NCBI GenBank assembly: GCA_036925085.1
Contig: JAUPFP010000001.1
Coordinates: 6,948,722-7,012,721 of the forward strand
Direction of reading: 5' to 3'
DNA length: 64,000 bases
From: Brachycybe producta
Taxonomy: Eukaryota > Arthropoda > Diplopoda > Playtdesmida > Andrognathidae
The notes beneath the pieces are model-generated. The model was given only the letters and a program-made list of their open reading frames with translations. It did not search any database and was not told where the DNA came from. The first letter of the stretch is position 1. Every line of letters starts with the position of its first letter. A program made the position numbers and the translations under genes. This document shows positions 1 to 11,100 of the stretch, piece after piece.

Positions 1-584
1 AATTTATAAAAAGGAAACATCGTGAAGCCAATACATGAAAGCATGTGCTAATTATTTTGTTATTGTTCTAAATTGTATTTAGCGAGTGTTTTTCAAATGT
101 TTGTGGGACGGTTTTGGGGCCAATGGGATTTAACATGGGGTTAAAAAAAACGAACGACTTTGAACCTTGTTTAAAAATAGAAGAAGGACCTTTTCAAATA
201 TTATATAAATTGAGCAAGTGAAGAACAATACTTTTTATTGCATTTTGCACTTTACTGTATTTTAATTGAGCAATTGTGAGGCGATTTCTTGCAGTTTTAG
301 TAACACCATATAAGAACACTCATTTGTCTCGTTGTCGTCTGCTCAAAACAAGATGGACGTGGATCTAGGCTCTTAAAACAATCACATAATAATTAGCACG
401 TGCATTAGTATATTGGCGTCACCATGTTCTCTTTTTATAAGATTAGCACGCGAAATTATTTTTCTATTAATTATTATGTGACTTCGAACCGGGAAAAAAA
501 ACGTTAAAAAACCGTTTTTCAATCAACAACGATCGCAGCGCCTACATTCGGAGAAATTTTGAAATAAACACTATATCTAGGCTC
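1..584. mobile_element. TTAA-flanked MITE family A, two adjoining partial copies
   Basis: Positions 1-372 are the reverse-orientation end of a family A element, cut by the window edge; it finishes in a 'GGATCTAGGCTC' terminus followed by TTAA (373-376). Positions 377-584 are the terminal part of a second copy ending in 'ATATCTAGGCTC' at TTAA 585-588. Neighbouring copies share single TTAA sites, as expected when one element lands in the target site of another. Nothing coding is seen. The class assignment (piggyBac-like target choice) rests on TTAA only. Confidence 0.75.
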
Positions 585-588
585 TTAA

Positions 589-1490
589 GAGCCTAGATCC
601 ACGTCCATCTTGTTGTTTTGAGCAGACAACAACGAGACAAATGAGTGTTCTTATATGGTGTTACTAAAACTGCAAGAAATCGCCTCACAATCGCTCAATT
701 AAAATACAGTAAAGCGCAAAATGCAATAAAAAGTATTGTTCTTCACGTGCTCGATTTATATAATTTTTTGAAAAGGTCCTTCTATTTTTAAACAAGGTTC
801 AAAGTCGTTCGTTTTTTTAACCCCATGTTAAATCCCATTGGATCAAAAACCGTCCCAGAAACATTTGAAAAACTCTCGTTAAAAACGATTTAGAACAATA
901 ACAAAATAATTAGCACATACATTCATGTATTGGCTTCACGATGTTTCCTTTTTATAAATTTTGAAAAGATCCTTCTATTTTTTAATAACGTTTAACATCG
1001 TACGTTTTTTTAACTCCATGTTAAGTCCCATAGGAGCAAAACACCGTCCAACAAAAGTTAAGAGAACTCTCATTAAAAATGATTTAGAGCAATCAGAAAA
1101 ATTAGCACGTACTTACACGTGTTTATTGCCTTCAGGATTATTCCTTTTTCTAAATTTTAAAAGGGCTTTCTATTTTTAAATAACATTTAAAATCTTACGT
1201 TTTTTAACTCCATGTTAATTCCCATAGGGCCAAAAAACCGTCTCACAAACATTTGAAGAACTCCCATTAAAAACGACTTAGAACAATCACATAATAATTA
1301 GCACGTGCATTAATCTATTGGCTTCACGGTGTTTCCTTTTTATAAGCTTAGCACGCGAAATTATTTTTCTATTAATTATTATGTGACTTCGAACCGGGAG
1401 AAAAAAAAGTTAAAAACCCGTTTTTCAATCAACAACGATCGCAGCGCCTACATTCGGAGAAATTTTGAAATAAACGCTATATCTAGGCTC
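589..1490 (+). mobile_element. Complete MITE family A element with TTAA on both sides
   Basis: The element opens with GAGCCTAGAT directly after TTAA (585-588) and closes with ATCTAGGCTC directly before TTAA (1491-1494), so it has about 10-bp terminal inverted repeats and a 4-bp TTAA target duplication. Inside are diverged repeats of the same sentence ('...cccat.gg..caaaa.accgtc...' about every 200 bp). Other copies in the window are at 6958-7115, 25323-25950, 49732-50446 and 61384-63375. It has no transposase, so it is non-autonomous. TTAA targeting is characteristic of the piggyBac superfamily, but the GAGCC terminus is not the usual CCY start. Confidence 0.8.
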
Positions 1491-1494
1491 TTAA

Positions 1495-2249
1495 ATATAA
1501 TTATATAAACTATTGACAAAATATTGATTTAAGTATTTCAATTTAAAATATTAATAATAAAGTCAATTTTTATTTGGGTTTATGAATTCCGTATAATTCA
1601 CCTGAACACATTTTAATTAATTTAGCTCATGTGTGTACAAGGTATAAGGCTCATAACCAATAGTGTATATGTGGTAGAAATCTGAGCATACCAGAGTAAT
1701 CTGCAGCCACGTCCCAATCGTGACCATCCTCTACACTGTCCATAAGTTATAACAGTACCGCTTGTACCACACCAACCATTTGCGATTATATTGCGTCAAA
1801 TAACTGACGTCATGTCTCACGTTAACAAACCTAATCTCAAAATACGAGGGAAAAAAAAAACACTCCACGACGGATTTGCAAATGACAAGGTAAGTGGTGC
1901 CATCTAGTGATACGTATAATTGTGAGCAAAACGAAACCGCTCTCGTAAACAAAAAAATGGTGAAAAAGGAAAGCGGATCGATCTTGTTTGAAAACCGATT
2001 GGCTCAAACTAATCAGGTTTCGCTCAGAGCGGATCCAAAGGGGAGTTGTGAAACCTGTTTTAATCCTCCGCCTCTCCCCAATTTTCTGTTTTCACAGCCT
2101 TCTTAATATCCTATTATATAGACGACTCAAATGTGAAGAAAAATTAGTCGAAAAATGAGAAATACTGTAAATGGGTTTTTGAAACCGTTGTGTTAAATCG
2201 GTTTAGTCTGAACACACATTAATAAGACTAAAAAAAACCCTAAGAAAAT
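1495..2249. other. Intergenic, upstream of the Myb/SANT-like gene
   Basis: AT-rich sequence with no convincing coding exon; short reading frames here lack any recognisable domain. The promoter of the gene starting at 2250 should lie here, but I see no clear TATA box. Confidence 0.5.
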
Positions 2250-3505
2250 ATGTCAAAAGAAAGGCTTTTAGTGAAATGGGCTTCGAAGTCGTCTAGCGGT
2301 CGTTTTAAAAACGACTTCGAATCGATTGTCTCGGACATGTCTCGTGCGCACGACTCCAAAGACCGTGGTAAAACATGGAGTTACCACGAAACCCTGGAAC
2401 TCATTAAGAACTGGGGCGACGACGAGATGCAGGAACAGTTGAGCACCACACTGAGAAACTATCACGTGTACGGACTCATAGCAAAGAAGATGACGGCAAA
2501 AGGTTTCAGAAGGACGGCTGAACAGTGCCGATGCAAGATAAAGGGGATGAAACTCATGTATCGAAAGTGTAAAGACGAAGACGACGTCGAAAAGGCTCAG
2601 AAAATGTTCACTTTCTACCGGCTCATGGACAGTATCATGAGCAGGAGGCCCATTTCGCCTTTATTGGCCCACATTCGACCCGAAACCAGTTTAGGAATAC
2701 GTGGCGAAACCGGTTTGGCAAACCGACGCGAAACCGGTTTCCTAAACCGGCGCGAAGCCGCTTTCGATATGCCGGGAACGTCTCAATCCGTGATCGAGAA
2801 CGTTATGAACGAGCGAGAAACTTGGGGTGGAGTACGCACGAAAGAGGAAAAAATCGACGAAACCGAATTCTCGTGCGGGTTTGCGACTCCAAACCACGAA
2901 CGAGAAAATTCTAACGACATGCAATTGATGTTGGGCGACGAAGAATGCGAAACCATCGTAGACGATGGTGATTCGGAACCCGAAACGACTACGATGCCAC
3001 TAGACGTTCAGATCGGAAATTCCGAGGAGGAAGACGAAGCCGTCGTGATATCCAAAATGGCAAACGCCGACACTAAACGGGAACTCGACTCTCGAGACCC
3101 GTCTCCAATAGACGGTTAGAAGATGTTCGAAGATCAGTTTCTTTGGTTCTAATTGTCTCTCTTTCAACAGATTCTTCGTCTCGTAAGCGTAAGAGGGTAT
3201 CGAAGACGATACGACAGCAGGAACATTTGGCCGACAGAATTCTGAACAAGTTCATGATTAACGAAGAACGTTTGCTACACGTGTTCCTCGAGGCCGAAGA
3301 GAGAATGATGTCCAAAGTGGAACAGATGGAGGAACGAAGGATGAAGTTCGAACAAGAATTGGCCGAGAAACAACGGCGAGACGATACATTGCGATTCGAC
3401 CGTATCGTTCAGTTACTCAGCCAAACTACGTCTCAACAGCAACAACAAGCGCCGCCTAGAGTCGTTTATATGCAAGAAGTGAATCCGCCGACCTGGACCA
3501 CATGA
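2250..3505 (+). CDS. Myb/SANT-like DNA-binding domain protein, two exons
   Basis: A predicted 399-residue nuclear DNA-binding protein. Exon 1 is 2250-3114 and exon 2 is 3171-3505; the 56-bp intron (GT at 3115, TTCAACAG before 3171) restores one frame, with the split codon reading Asp. Residues about 41-130 form a Myb/SANT-like (trihelix-type) domain: 'KTWSYHETLELIKNWGD' for helix 1, then a basic helix with 'RTAEQCRCKIK'. Residues 145-185 hold short repeats built on R-x-E-T. Exon 2 begins with a basic cluster (RKRKR, likely nuclear import), followed by a Glu/Gln-rich predicted coiled coil and a QQQQQ run. AATAAA lies at 3562. Domains of this type occur in host regulators and in genes derived from Harbinger transposons; no transposase is adjacent. 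Without the splice the frame stops at 3119, so the intron is needed for the basic/coiled-coil half. Confidence 0.82.
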
Positions 3506-3561
3506 AATGCCCCCCTTCCCCCCCCCGGGTGTCCGAATGGGGCTGGCAAACAAAAACGTCG

Positions 3562-3567
3562 AATAAA
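3562..3567 (+). terminator. Poly(A) signal of the Myb/SANT-like gene
   Basis: AATAAA, 57 nt after the stop codon at 3503-3505. The flank to 3743 is AT-rich and holds nothing else recognisable. Confidence 0.55.
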
Positions 3568-3747
3568 AAAATAACGAAATATCGAGAAAACTCGTTAAAT
3601 TTTTTGTAAATAATATCAAATTTGTGAAATTTATATCTTTTGTTTAAAGTTTTTAAAAAATATTTTAGTTTCTTCGTTAAATTTTATTGAAAAAAATGCT
3701 AAAATGAGTTAAAAGAGTGTTCAAACCATGCGTTTAAGGTATTTTAA

Positions 3748-3819
3748 GGTAAGGTCATTATCTACTGCGCATGTCTATTGCTCCTTTGGAGCAAAACACA
3801 TGCGCAGTAGATAACGACC
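3748..3819. mobile_element. 72-bp TTAA-flanked hairpin
   Basis: A near-perfect palindrome with TTAA at 3744-3747 and 3820-3823. The arms contain 'ATCTACTGCGCATGT' and its complement around a TTTGGAGC centre. A similar, less perfect hairpin lies at 9832-9940. It is either a minimal MITE or a solo end. Confidence 0.6.
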
Positions 3820-3823
3820 TTAA

Positions 3824-4545
3824 GCCTAATTTACACGGTGCTAGTTCTTTCGTGAGAGTTGCTGTCATGAACGTTGCGATAGTTTACTCTCACGATAGCA
3901 ACTGTTCACATGTCTTGAAGTAACGGTGATAGTTCTGTCACTTGACAGTGTGACGTTTACTTCACTGATATCATTGAGTCAACAACAGTGTTGCCTCTCT
4001 CTCCCTCCAGAAGCCAAATATCCCTACAAAGCGGTCAATCAACAACTATTACTATTGCGACAGTACTGCCAACTATCTTGTCAATCGAGATAGTTAAGCC
4101 CCGTTTTCATGATGATAGTTCATCGTGAAAATCACATGATAGTCACTATCACACTATCTCGTTTGACTAGATAGTTGATAGTACTGTCGCGATATTAATA
4201 GTTGTTGAGTGACCACTTGTAGGGGAAATATCCACTTTGTAGGGAAATTTGGCTTCTGGAGGGGGAGAGAGAGAGAGACAACACTGTTGTTGACTCAATG
4301 ATATCTGTGAAGTAGACGTCACACTGTCACGTGACAGAACTATCATCGTTACTTCAAGGCATGTAGACAGTTGCTATCGTGAGAGTGAACTATCGCAACT
4401 TTCATGATAGCTACTCTCACGAAAGAACTATCGCCGTGAAAACTAGGCTTTATGATAGTGCTATCGCAACAGTGCGATAGTGACTATCATGTGGTTTTCA
4501 CGATGGTTGCTGCTGTAATGACAGCAACTATCGTGGAAACGAGAC
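3824..4545. mobile_element. TTAA-flanked MITE family D containing a second copy of itself
   Basis: The outer element runs from TTAA (3820-3823) to TTAA (4546-4549), with ends GCCTAATTTACACGG and the complement of GTCTCGTTTCCACG. At 4094-4097 another TTAA is followed by GCCCCGTTTTCATGATGATAG, and the matching inverted end stops at 4448 before TTTA. Positions 4098-4448 are therefore a younger copy inserted into the older one. The body is made of variations on 'actatc/gatagt' and is strongly self-complementary. Other copies are at 50914-51337 and 52392-52690. Confidence 0.72.
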
Positions 4546-4750
4546 TTAACAACAATTCTAAATGTTTGCCAGCCCAATGCAATAGAATAAAAAAAACTAT
4601 TAACTGTATTTTACATAAATAAAATGTTGCATTTTTGATTTGTAAATTTATGTTGTATTTTGTAAATGAAATTTTACATTAAAATAAAAGAGAATTTTGA
4701 TGTTAATTCTGATCATAAGTTCGTGTTCAATTTAAGGTGTGGTTTCAAAA

Positions 4751-4956
4751 CAGGCAATTAGAAATCGGGATGAACAGAAGTTGGCTCCGCCCTTTTTATG
4801 ACGAACGGCAACTTCTAATTGGTTTGTAGTGTGGTTCGACGTTGAAAAAAGGCGGAGCATGTGACGTCAGACTACATAACCAACCAATTAGAAGTTACCG
4901 GTCGTCATAAAAAGGGCGGAGCCAACTTCTGTTTGTCCCGATTTCTAATTGCTTGT
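4751..4956. mobile_element. GC-box/CRE MITE, copy 1
   Basis: A 206-bp palindromic element starting CAGGCAATTAG. Its flanks GGTTTCAAAA and GGTTTTCAAA look like a roughly 10-bp target duplication. The core has inverted GGGCGGAGC motifs, ACCAAT motifs and the CRE octamer TGACGTCA at about 4862. It is nearly identical to the copy at 34069-34273. Confidence 0.8.
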
Positions 4957-6957
4957 GGTTTTCAAAGGTGTAAACGGGGGATGATTGGGGGGGAAACAAC
5001 ACGAAGAGACAATTGAATGTGTTTTAGAAACTAGACGGATTTTCTCAAGGAATCAGGGAATTTTCACTTTGATATCTTTCAAAATAAGCTTTTTTTTTTT
5101 CTAAGTTTAGTTTTGAAGTAGACGATATTTTTTTTTTAATTTTTGTCCCATCAAAAAGTTTATTTTGAAAGATATCAATATATAAAATACCGATTAAGTG
5201 ATTCAGCTACCCCTTTCTAGTTCCTAAAATACGTTTAATTTTTATCTTAAGGTGGGGTTTTTTTTTAAAGTGTAGCCTAAACTAAGACCGTAGCCCGTCT
5301 TTCAGGTGCAAAATTAAGAGAAATTTGAAAGTGATTTTTTTTTAGAAACTAGAAAGGTATCCACAATCTCTTATGTACAGGTATTTTCATATTATTTTAA
5401 TAAAACTTTCTATTTTCTCTTCATTTTGTCCTTTTGAAAGACAGAATAAATAGGACTTTGTCCAAAATCAGCTTTTCCTAAACCAATCTTAAGACAAATA
5501 ATTACACAAGCTTTTCAACATTGTTTTTTTCTAACAAACAAACAAAAAAAAATGTTTTACTCGCTACGCTCGCAGAATATTATTGCAAAATAACAACTGA
5601 ATTCGACTCGTCTAAGTCTATTGTGGACAAGTGAAACATTGAAATTTATGTTTGACACAAATTTAAAAAAGGTGGGGTTAGAATTAAGCTCAGATAACCA
5701 CTTTGTTAAAAAAACGCCCCAATATTCGGTCGTTTTAAAACGGCCATAAAAAGTTCATTATAAACTATATAAACAAGAAAATTCGTCGATTTACTCTTCT
5801 AGTTTCTAAAGTTCTTTGAAATTTCTGTTTAACCTTTTTTTTTTGGGGGGGGGGGGGGGGGGGGAAGAAGCTGAAACAAAAGCAAAATATTCAGTCCTTT
5901 TAAAAACGGCCATAAAAAAGTTCATTTTAAACTATATTAACATAAAAATCAGTCCATTTACTCTTCTAGTTTCTAAAATTCTTTGAAATTTCTGTTTAAG
6001 CTTTTAAAAGGACCGAATATTTCGTTTTTGTTTCAACTTCCCATTAAAAAGTTCCTTTTAAACTACCTCTATATTAATAATGACGTCACAACTCTTCTAG
6101 TTTCTAAAATACTTTGACAATTTCTTCTTTAAAAAATAAATAAACACAGCTAAAACTAGAAAGGTGACAAAAAACGAGAAAGAAGGAAGCGGAAAAACAG
6201 GAGAAGGGCGTAAACGCAGCAAAACATGTTTTATAATGAATAATTAGCCTCTTCCGTCTCCACCTCTATATATTGTAATTAATAAACTAGGAAGTAATTA
6301 GGGGTTTTCCAGTTTGACCTATGACCTTATAATGAACACATAAACACAACGTTAATTTCACACACTTTTCAACTTCATTTCGCTCATTTTCTTACCTGTT
6401 TATGTATCAATTGACAACGTACTGTAGCTTCTTATATAATCAACTGTAAACAACGCGAACTTATCGCGAAAACCGTATAAAAATCGATGAAAACTTACAA
6501 AAACAGACGATTTCACGAGATCCAAAAATAACAAATTACGCAATATTTACTTATTTCAACAATAGAGAGCGCTGTAAACACATTAGTCGCTTCTTTTAAG
6601 TTCTAACACCCTTGGCGGCGGCTAATTTCATCTATGATCATAACATGACACCGCTGAATAAGAAAAACAAATGTGAAATTTATATTAAAAATAGCTTAGA
6701 ATATTCATTTTTCAGTGTTTAAGTGTTTTTGTTAAAATTACGCTATATAAATTGCATTCCAAAATTTTCGCTATTCAATCGACGACGTTAAAAACAAAAC
6801 TGAAAGCCGCCGCTTGACATTTTACGCGCCTTATCCACAGTGTTGTCCATAATATTAGAGACAAATTCTTATAAATTTTGAAAAAAAAAAAAAAAGAAAT
6901 TCAAAGAAAAATTTAAAAAAAAATTTTTGTTTTTAATATTTGAAAGGAACCATGTTT
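4957..6957. other. Intergenic low-complexity DNA
   Basis: No gene is seen. A run of about 20 G lies near 5847-5864. A segment of about 90 bp ('ttcattataaactat...ttactcttctagtttctaaa') recurs three times, near 5745, 5920 and 6045, suggesting an old repeat. The rest is AT-rich with scattered A/T runs. Confidence 0.5.
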
Positions 6958-7115
6958 TCATGTTTTCTTTTTATAAGATTAGCACGCGAAATTATTTTTC
7001 TATTAATTATTATGTGACTTTGGACCAGGAGAAAAAACGTTAAAAAACCGTTTTTCAATCAACAACGATCGCAGCGCCTACATTCGGAGAAATTTGCAAA
7101 TAAACGCTATATCTA
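6958..7115 (+). mobile_element. MITE family A, terminal fragment
   Basis: It matches the last 150 bp of the complete copy at 589-1490 ('ttagcacgcgaaatta...ctatatctaggct'). The left part is missing and the final TTAA is altered to 'aataa'. Confidence 0.7.
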
Positions 7116-7235
7116 GGCTAATAAGGTGTGACCATTACGCTTTTATTAGAATCACAAATAATGCCACTAGATGGAGTTACTTGAATTCACGTCACCCACT
7201 CCCTTAGAACTCTATGGACGTAGCTAAGTTCAGGA

Positions 7236-7590
7236 AGCGAATTTACCGGTAACAAGTATGTAGGTTTTTAAAAGCATTTATTAAACCAAACTCATTAGCT
7301 TTTCTAAGCTTGATGAATAAATGAAGCGAGGGAATCCTTTTTTGTGATGATCTGTTTGGAAATAAACGTTTTGTGACAGTTTTAAGATGTCGATAACAGC
7401 AAAAAAACAAAAATCGGCGTTTTTAAAACTTGTCATAAAACGAGTATTACAGAACCGATATCATCACAAAAAAAAGCTTTACTCGCTTCATTTATTCATC
7501 AAGTTTCGAAAAGACGATCAGTATTGTTTAATAAATGCTTTTAAAAGCCTACATACTTGTACCAGTAACTTCGCGCAATTAACTGTTTTT
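7236..7590. repeat. Foldback repeat
   Basis: The arms 7236-7345 and about 7476-7590 are inverted copies ('acaagtatgtaggttttta' against its complement; 'tgatgaataaatgaagcga' against its complement), separated by about 130 bp. The short reading frames within it are palindrome artefacts. 7591-7902 is AT-rich 3' flank of the MCFD2 gene. Confidence 0.7.
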
Positions 7591-7902
7591 TTTTTACACA
7601 CATAGCGATAGTAACGCCGCCCTAGCAGCACGATTTATAAGTAAAAATCTAATGTTCATACCTTAAAGCTGAATATGAAATGAGTTAAATAAAATATAAA
7701 AAACTGTCAGAAAAAAAAAAGAAAATATAAATCGATTTTATGACCCAGAAAAACATCTGAAAAAGGAAAATTTACACCATACTTAAATAAACAGCCGAGA
7801 TGTCCGGAAAAAAAAAACAGTAATAAATTTAGTAAAAAAAAAACAACAATTTGTTCTGTTAATATCCAAACAAAGAATTCGAATTAACTAAATTAGATTA
7901 AA

Positions 7903-8111
7903 TTAATGTTGTTGCTGTTGTGGTTGGTTTCCCTGATTGGCCGCAATTCGAGCCTGAGCCGCTGAAAATTCCGTATAATCGATGAATCCGTCGCGATTCG
8001 TATCGTCCGAATGAAGAATCGGATCGATAAGAACCTCGAGTTCCTTATCATCGAAAACTTTAGGGCCATCTGTGGGTCGATTAGGATTATTGGGATGATT
8101 TTCTTCGGTCA
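7903..8111 (-). CDS. MCFD2: MCFD2 alternative last exon 4b
   Basis: The exon follows a normal acceptor (TTTTAACAG) and completes the split codon left by exon 3 as Val, giving VTEENHPNN. It then encodes an EF-hand with loop [12 protein letters not shown] and a Gln-rich tail ending QPQQQQH. All calcium-coordinating positions are present. It lies about 5 kb beyond exon 4a and replaces it; both contain their own stop codon, so they cannot be joined in one message. Confidence 0.85.
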
Positions 8112-11100
8112 CTGTTAAAATTTCGAAGCAAAAAAAAAATGATAAATAAAAATCGTCAAAAATAAACGATAGCACGTTTCGTGCATTTTCAAAAACGTTG
8201 TATATGCCAAAATTTAAATTTTTCAGGAGATAGAAAAAACGAATTTTCTACTAAACCAATTACAGTTAAAGTCATAAAATATTGTAATACAATTTACAGA
8301 AAGCTAAGAAATGAAGAGAATCAATTAAAAATCATTATTCAGTATTAGAATATATTTTTTTAAAAACATTTTAAACCACTTCAGTTCCAAAAAAAAAACG
8401 TTGTAAATGCCAACATGCAACCTATGCCGACAAGTTGTCACTATAGTGACATTGTTGGCATTTACAACCTTATAGTCACAAAGTGACTGGCCAGGTTACT
8501 ACTAAAATTGCTATTGGTTTGTAAACGCCATGCTTTTTGCAGAGGAATTTCCTTGTTACGAAAGTGCTATTCCTAGTGGTAAAAAAAACTGAAGTAGAAT
8601 TCTTGTGCAAGTCACAACGTTGTAACTAGGCTTGCCACCTGTGGAGGACAGTCCTCCATTTGGAAGAAATGTCCTCCGTCCTCCATGAAGGCAAACATGT
8701 CCTCCCCACAATAAATTTGATAAAAACGTAAATACGTTCATAGAGGATGGGGTCCTGGCCGGAGGACAGTTCTTCCGAATGGAGGACTGTCCTCCACAGG
8801 TGGCAAGCCTAGTTACAACGTTGTGACTTGCACAAAAATTCTACTTCAGTTTTTTTTTTACCACTAGGAATAGCACTTTCGTAACAAGGAAATTCCTCTG
8901 CAAAAAGCATGGCGTTTACAAACCATTTTCGATTTTAAAAACACGTATTTCACCCTTATGTGGCATTTACAACGTTTCGGAAATGCACACCTCAGTTAAT
9001 ACAAATTAGAAAATAAATGATGAAATTTTTGACAAACAAAGGTGCAAAAAAAAAAAAAAATAATAATAATCCATATAAAAACAACAAAAAACAATAAAAA
9101 GGTGCTAAAATTGAAAATAATTTTAAATTAACATAAATGCGTGTGTGTGTGTGTGTGCCTTTATCGATTTCATGTGATTCCATTCGTAAAAATGTGAAAA
9201 TGTGTAAAAAAAAAAAAAAATCAAACAAGAAACATGCAAAACAAAAGAATTTGAAGTGATTTTATGATATTAATTATTTAAGCTTGGTTCAAAACTATGA
9301 TCGTATTTATATAGCTTAAGGTGGCTTTATAGATATTTATTTTACTTTTATCCCCCCTCGGACAGCTCCATTGCAATAGCTAACGCTATGTTCCATAGAC
9401 GTTTATGTAAAACCTGGACACAAAAACGTCAAGCGAACGTTTTTCAGAAACAACATTATGGAAAAAATTAAAATTGTTTTCAAAACTAGAATGGTAAAAG
9501 ATTGTGTTAAATGTTTTTTCATGGCAATTTCTTAAAAAATAATATTATATAAAGTTCAGTTTGAAAAATGACCCGTTTTTATGGTTTTTCCATCGACATT
9601 GTTGTCAAACTGTCATAAAAAAGTTTATTTTGAAAGATATCACAATGAAAAAAACTTTTAGCATTAACACCAACTATTCTAGTTTGTGAAACCCTTTGGA
9701 TTTTTTTTTTCATAATGTTTCGCCTGAAAAACGTTCGCTTGACAATATACCCCCCCCCCCCCCACCATAGTCATGCAGGCGCGCCATCTGTGAGGACAAA
9801 AATAAAATAAATATTTATAAAGCCATCTTAAGGTTAGGTCGCTTTCCATTGCGCATGTGCAGAAATGTAAATCGCTGAAGTATCAGCAACTTCGATTGTT
9901 GCAGGGTGAACCATGCACATGCGCAGTAGAGCAACCTTTCAATTATTAAGAGTACATTGACCTCATTGATTCCGAATCGAGAGTTAAAACTAATCAGAGT
10001 TAGAAGAAAAAAAGTGATTAAAATCCTTTTAATTTAAACATTTATATAAAAATTCTTATAATTTTGTTAACGTTAGTTTTTAAACTTATTTTTAAAATAA
10101 TTTAAAACGCTTATAAATGAAATGAAGTTGTAATTATGCCTAATTCAAGAAAGAAACTTGATCCTTGAACTTCAATTTGAATTCTCAGAACAGGATTTCA
10201 ACGTTCCTAGAAAACTTCTGTCTTAACTGAGATTCCTGTAAGAGGCTACATCGCAAAATTACTGAGAAAAATTCTCCGCAAAGAGTGCCAGAGTCGTTTT
10301 TTTATTGAGCCCATAGACCCAATGTTAAAGAAAAAACGTTAATTTTTAAAATAATGCACAGTCGCCGCAACATGTTTATTTTGCATATTTAAAGTTGTCC
10401 AATTTTAATTTTTCAAAGCGCAATGTGCACCTTAAATTTATGCTGATAGAGTGATAGAATGACAAAAAATTGGTAAGTGCGGTTCTATTTTTAAAAACTA
10501 TTTCAAAATCGCAAATTTCAAACTCTTATGTTAAACGCGCTTATAAGAAAAAAAAAACATCCATTAAAATATTTGTAAAATACCTAAAAATAACTTAAAA
10601 AAACAACAGTGAAGCCAGCACATTGGCGCACGTACTGATTTTTTTAATTTTAATGTTTGGTTTTTTCTTATTTGGGCGTACTCAATTTAGTTTAACATAA
10701 GTGTTAGAAATTCGCGATTTTGAAATAGTTTTTAAAAATAGAACCGCACTTACCAATTTTTTGTCATTCTATCACTCTATCAGCATAAATTTAAGGTGCA
10801 CATTGCGCTTTGAAAAATTAAAATTGGACAACTTTAAATATGCAAAATAAACATGTTGCGGCGACTGTGCATTATTTTAAAAATTAACGTTTTTTCTTTA
10901 ACATTGGGTCTATGGGCACAATAAAAAAAATATCCTAGTGCTCTTTGTGGAGATTTTTCGAAGTAATTTTGCGATGTAGCCTCTTAAAGTGTATTTTTCT
11001 CAGTTGGAAACCTTGTTCAGACAATTTAAGTGAAGTTTAACGTAAAAAAATCTAAAATTTAAGAAATTTTAAGTGAATGGGTCACGTTTTCTTGAATTCC

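Noticed and set aside
3137..4560. CRISPR-like or regularly spaced repeats
   Set aside because: The actatc/gatagt words are irregular, self-complementary parts of a MITE in an animal genome.
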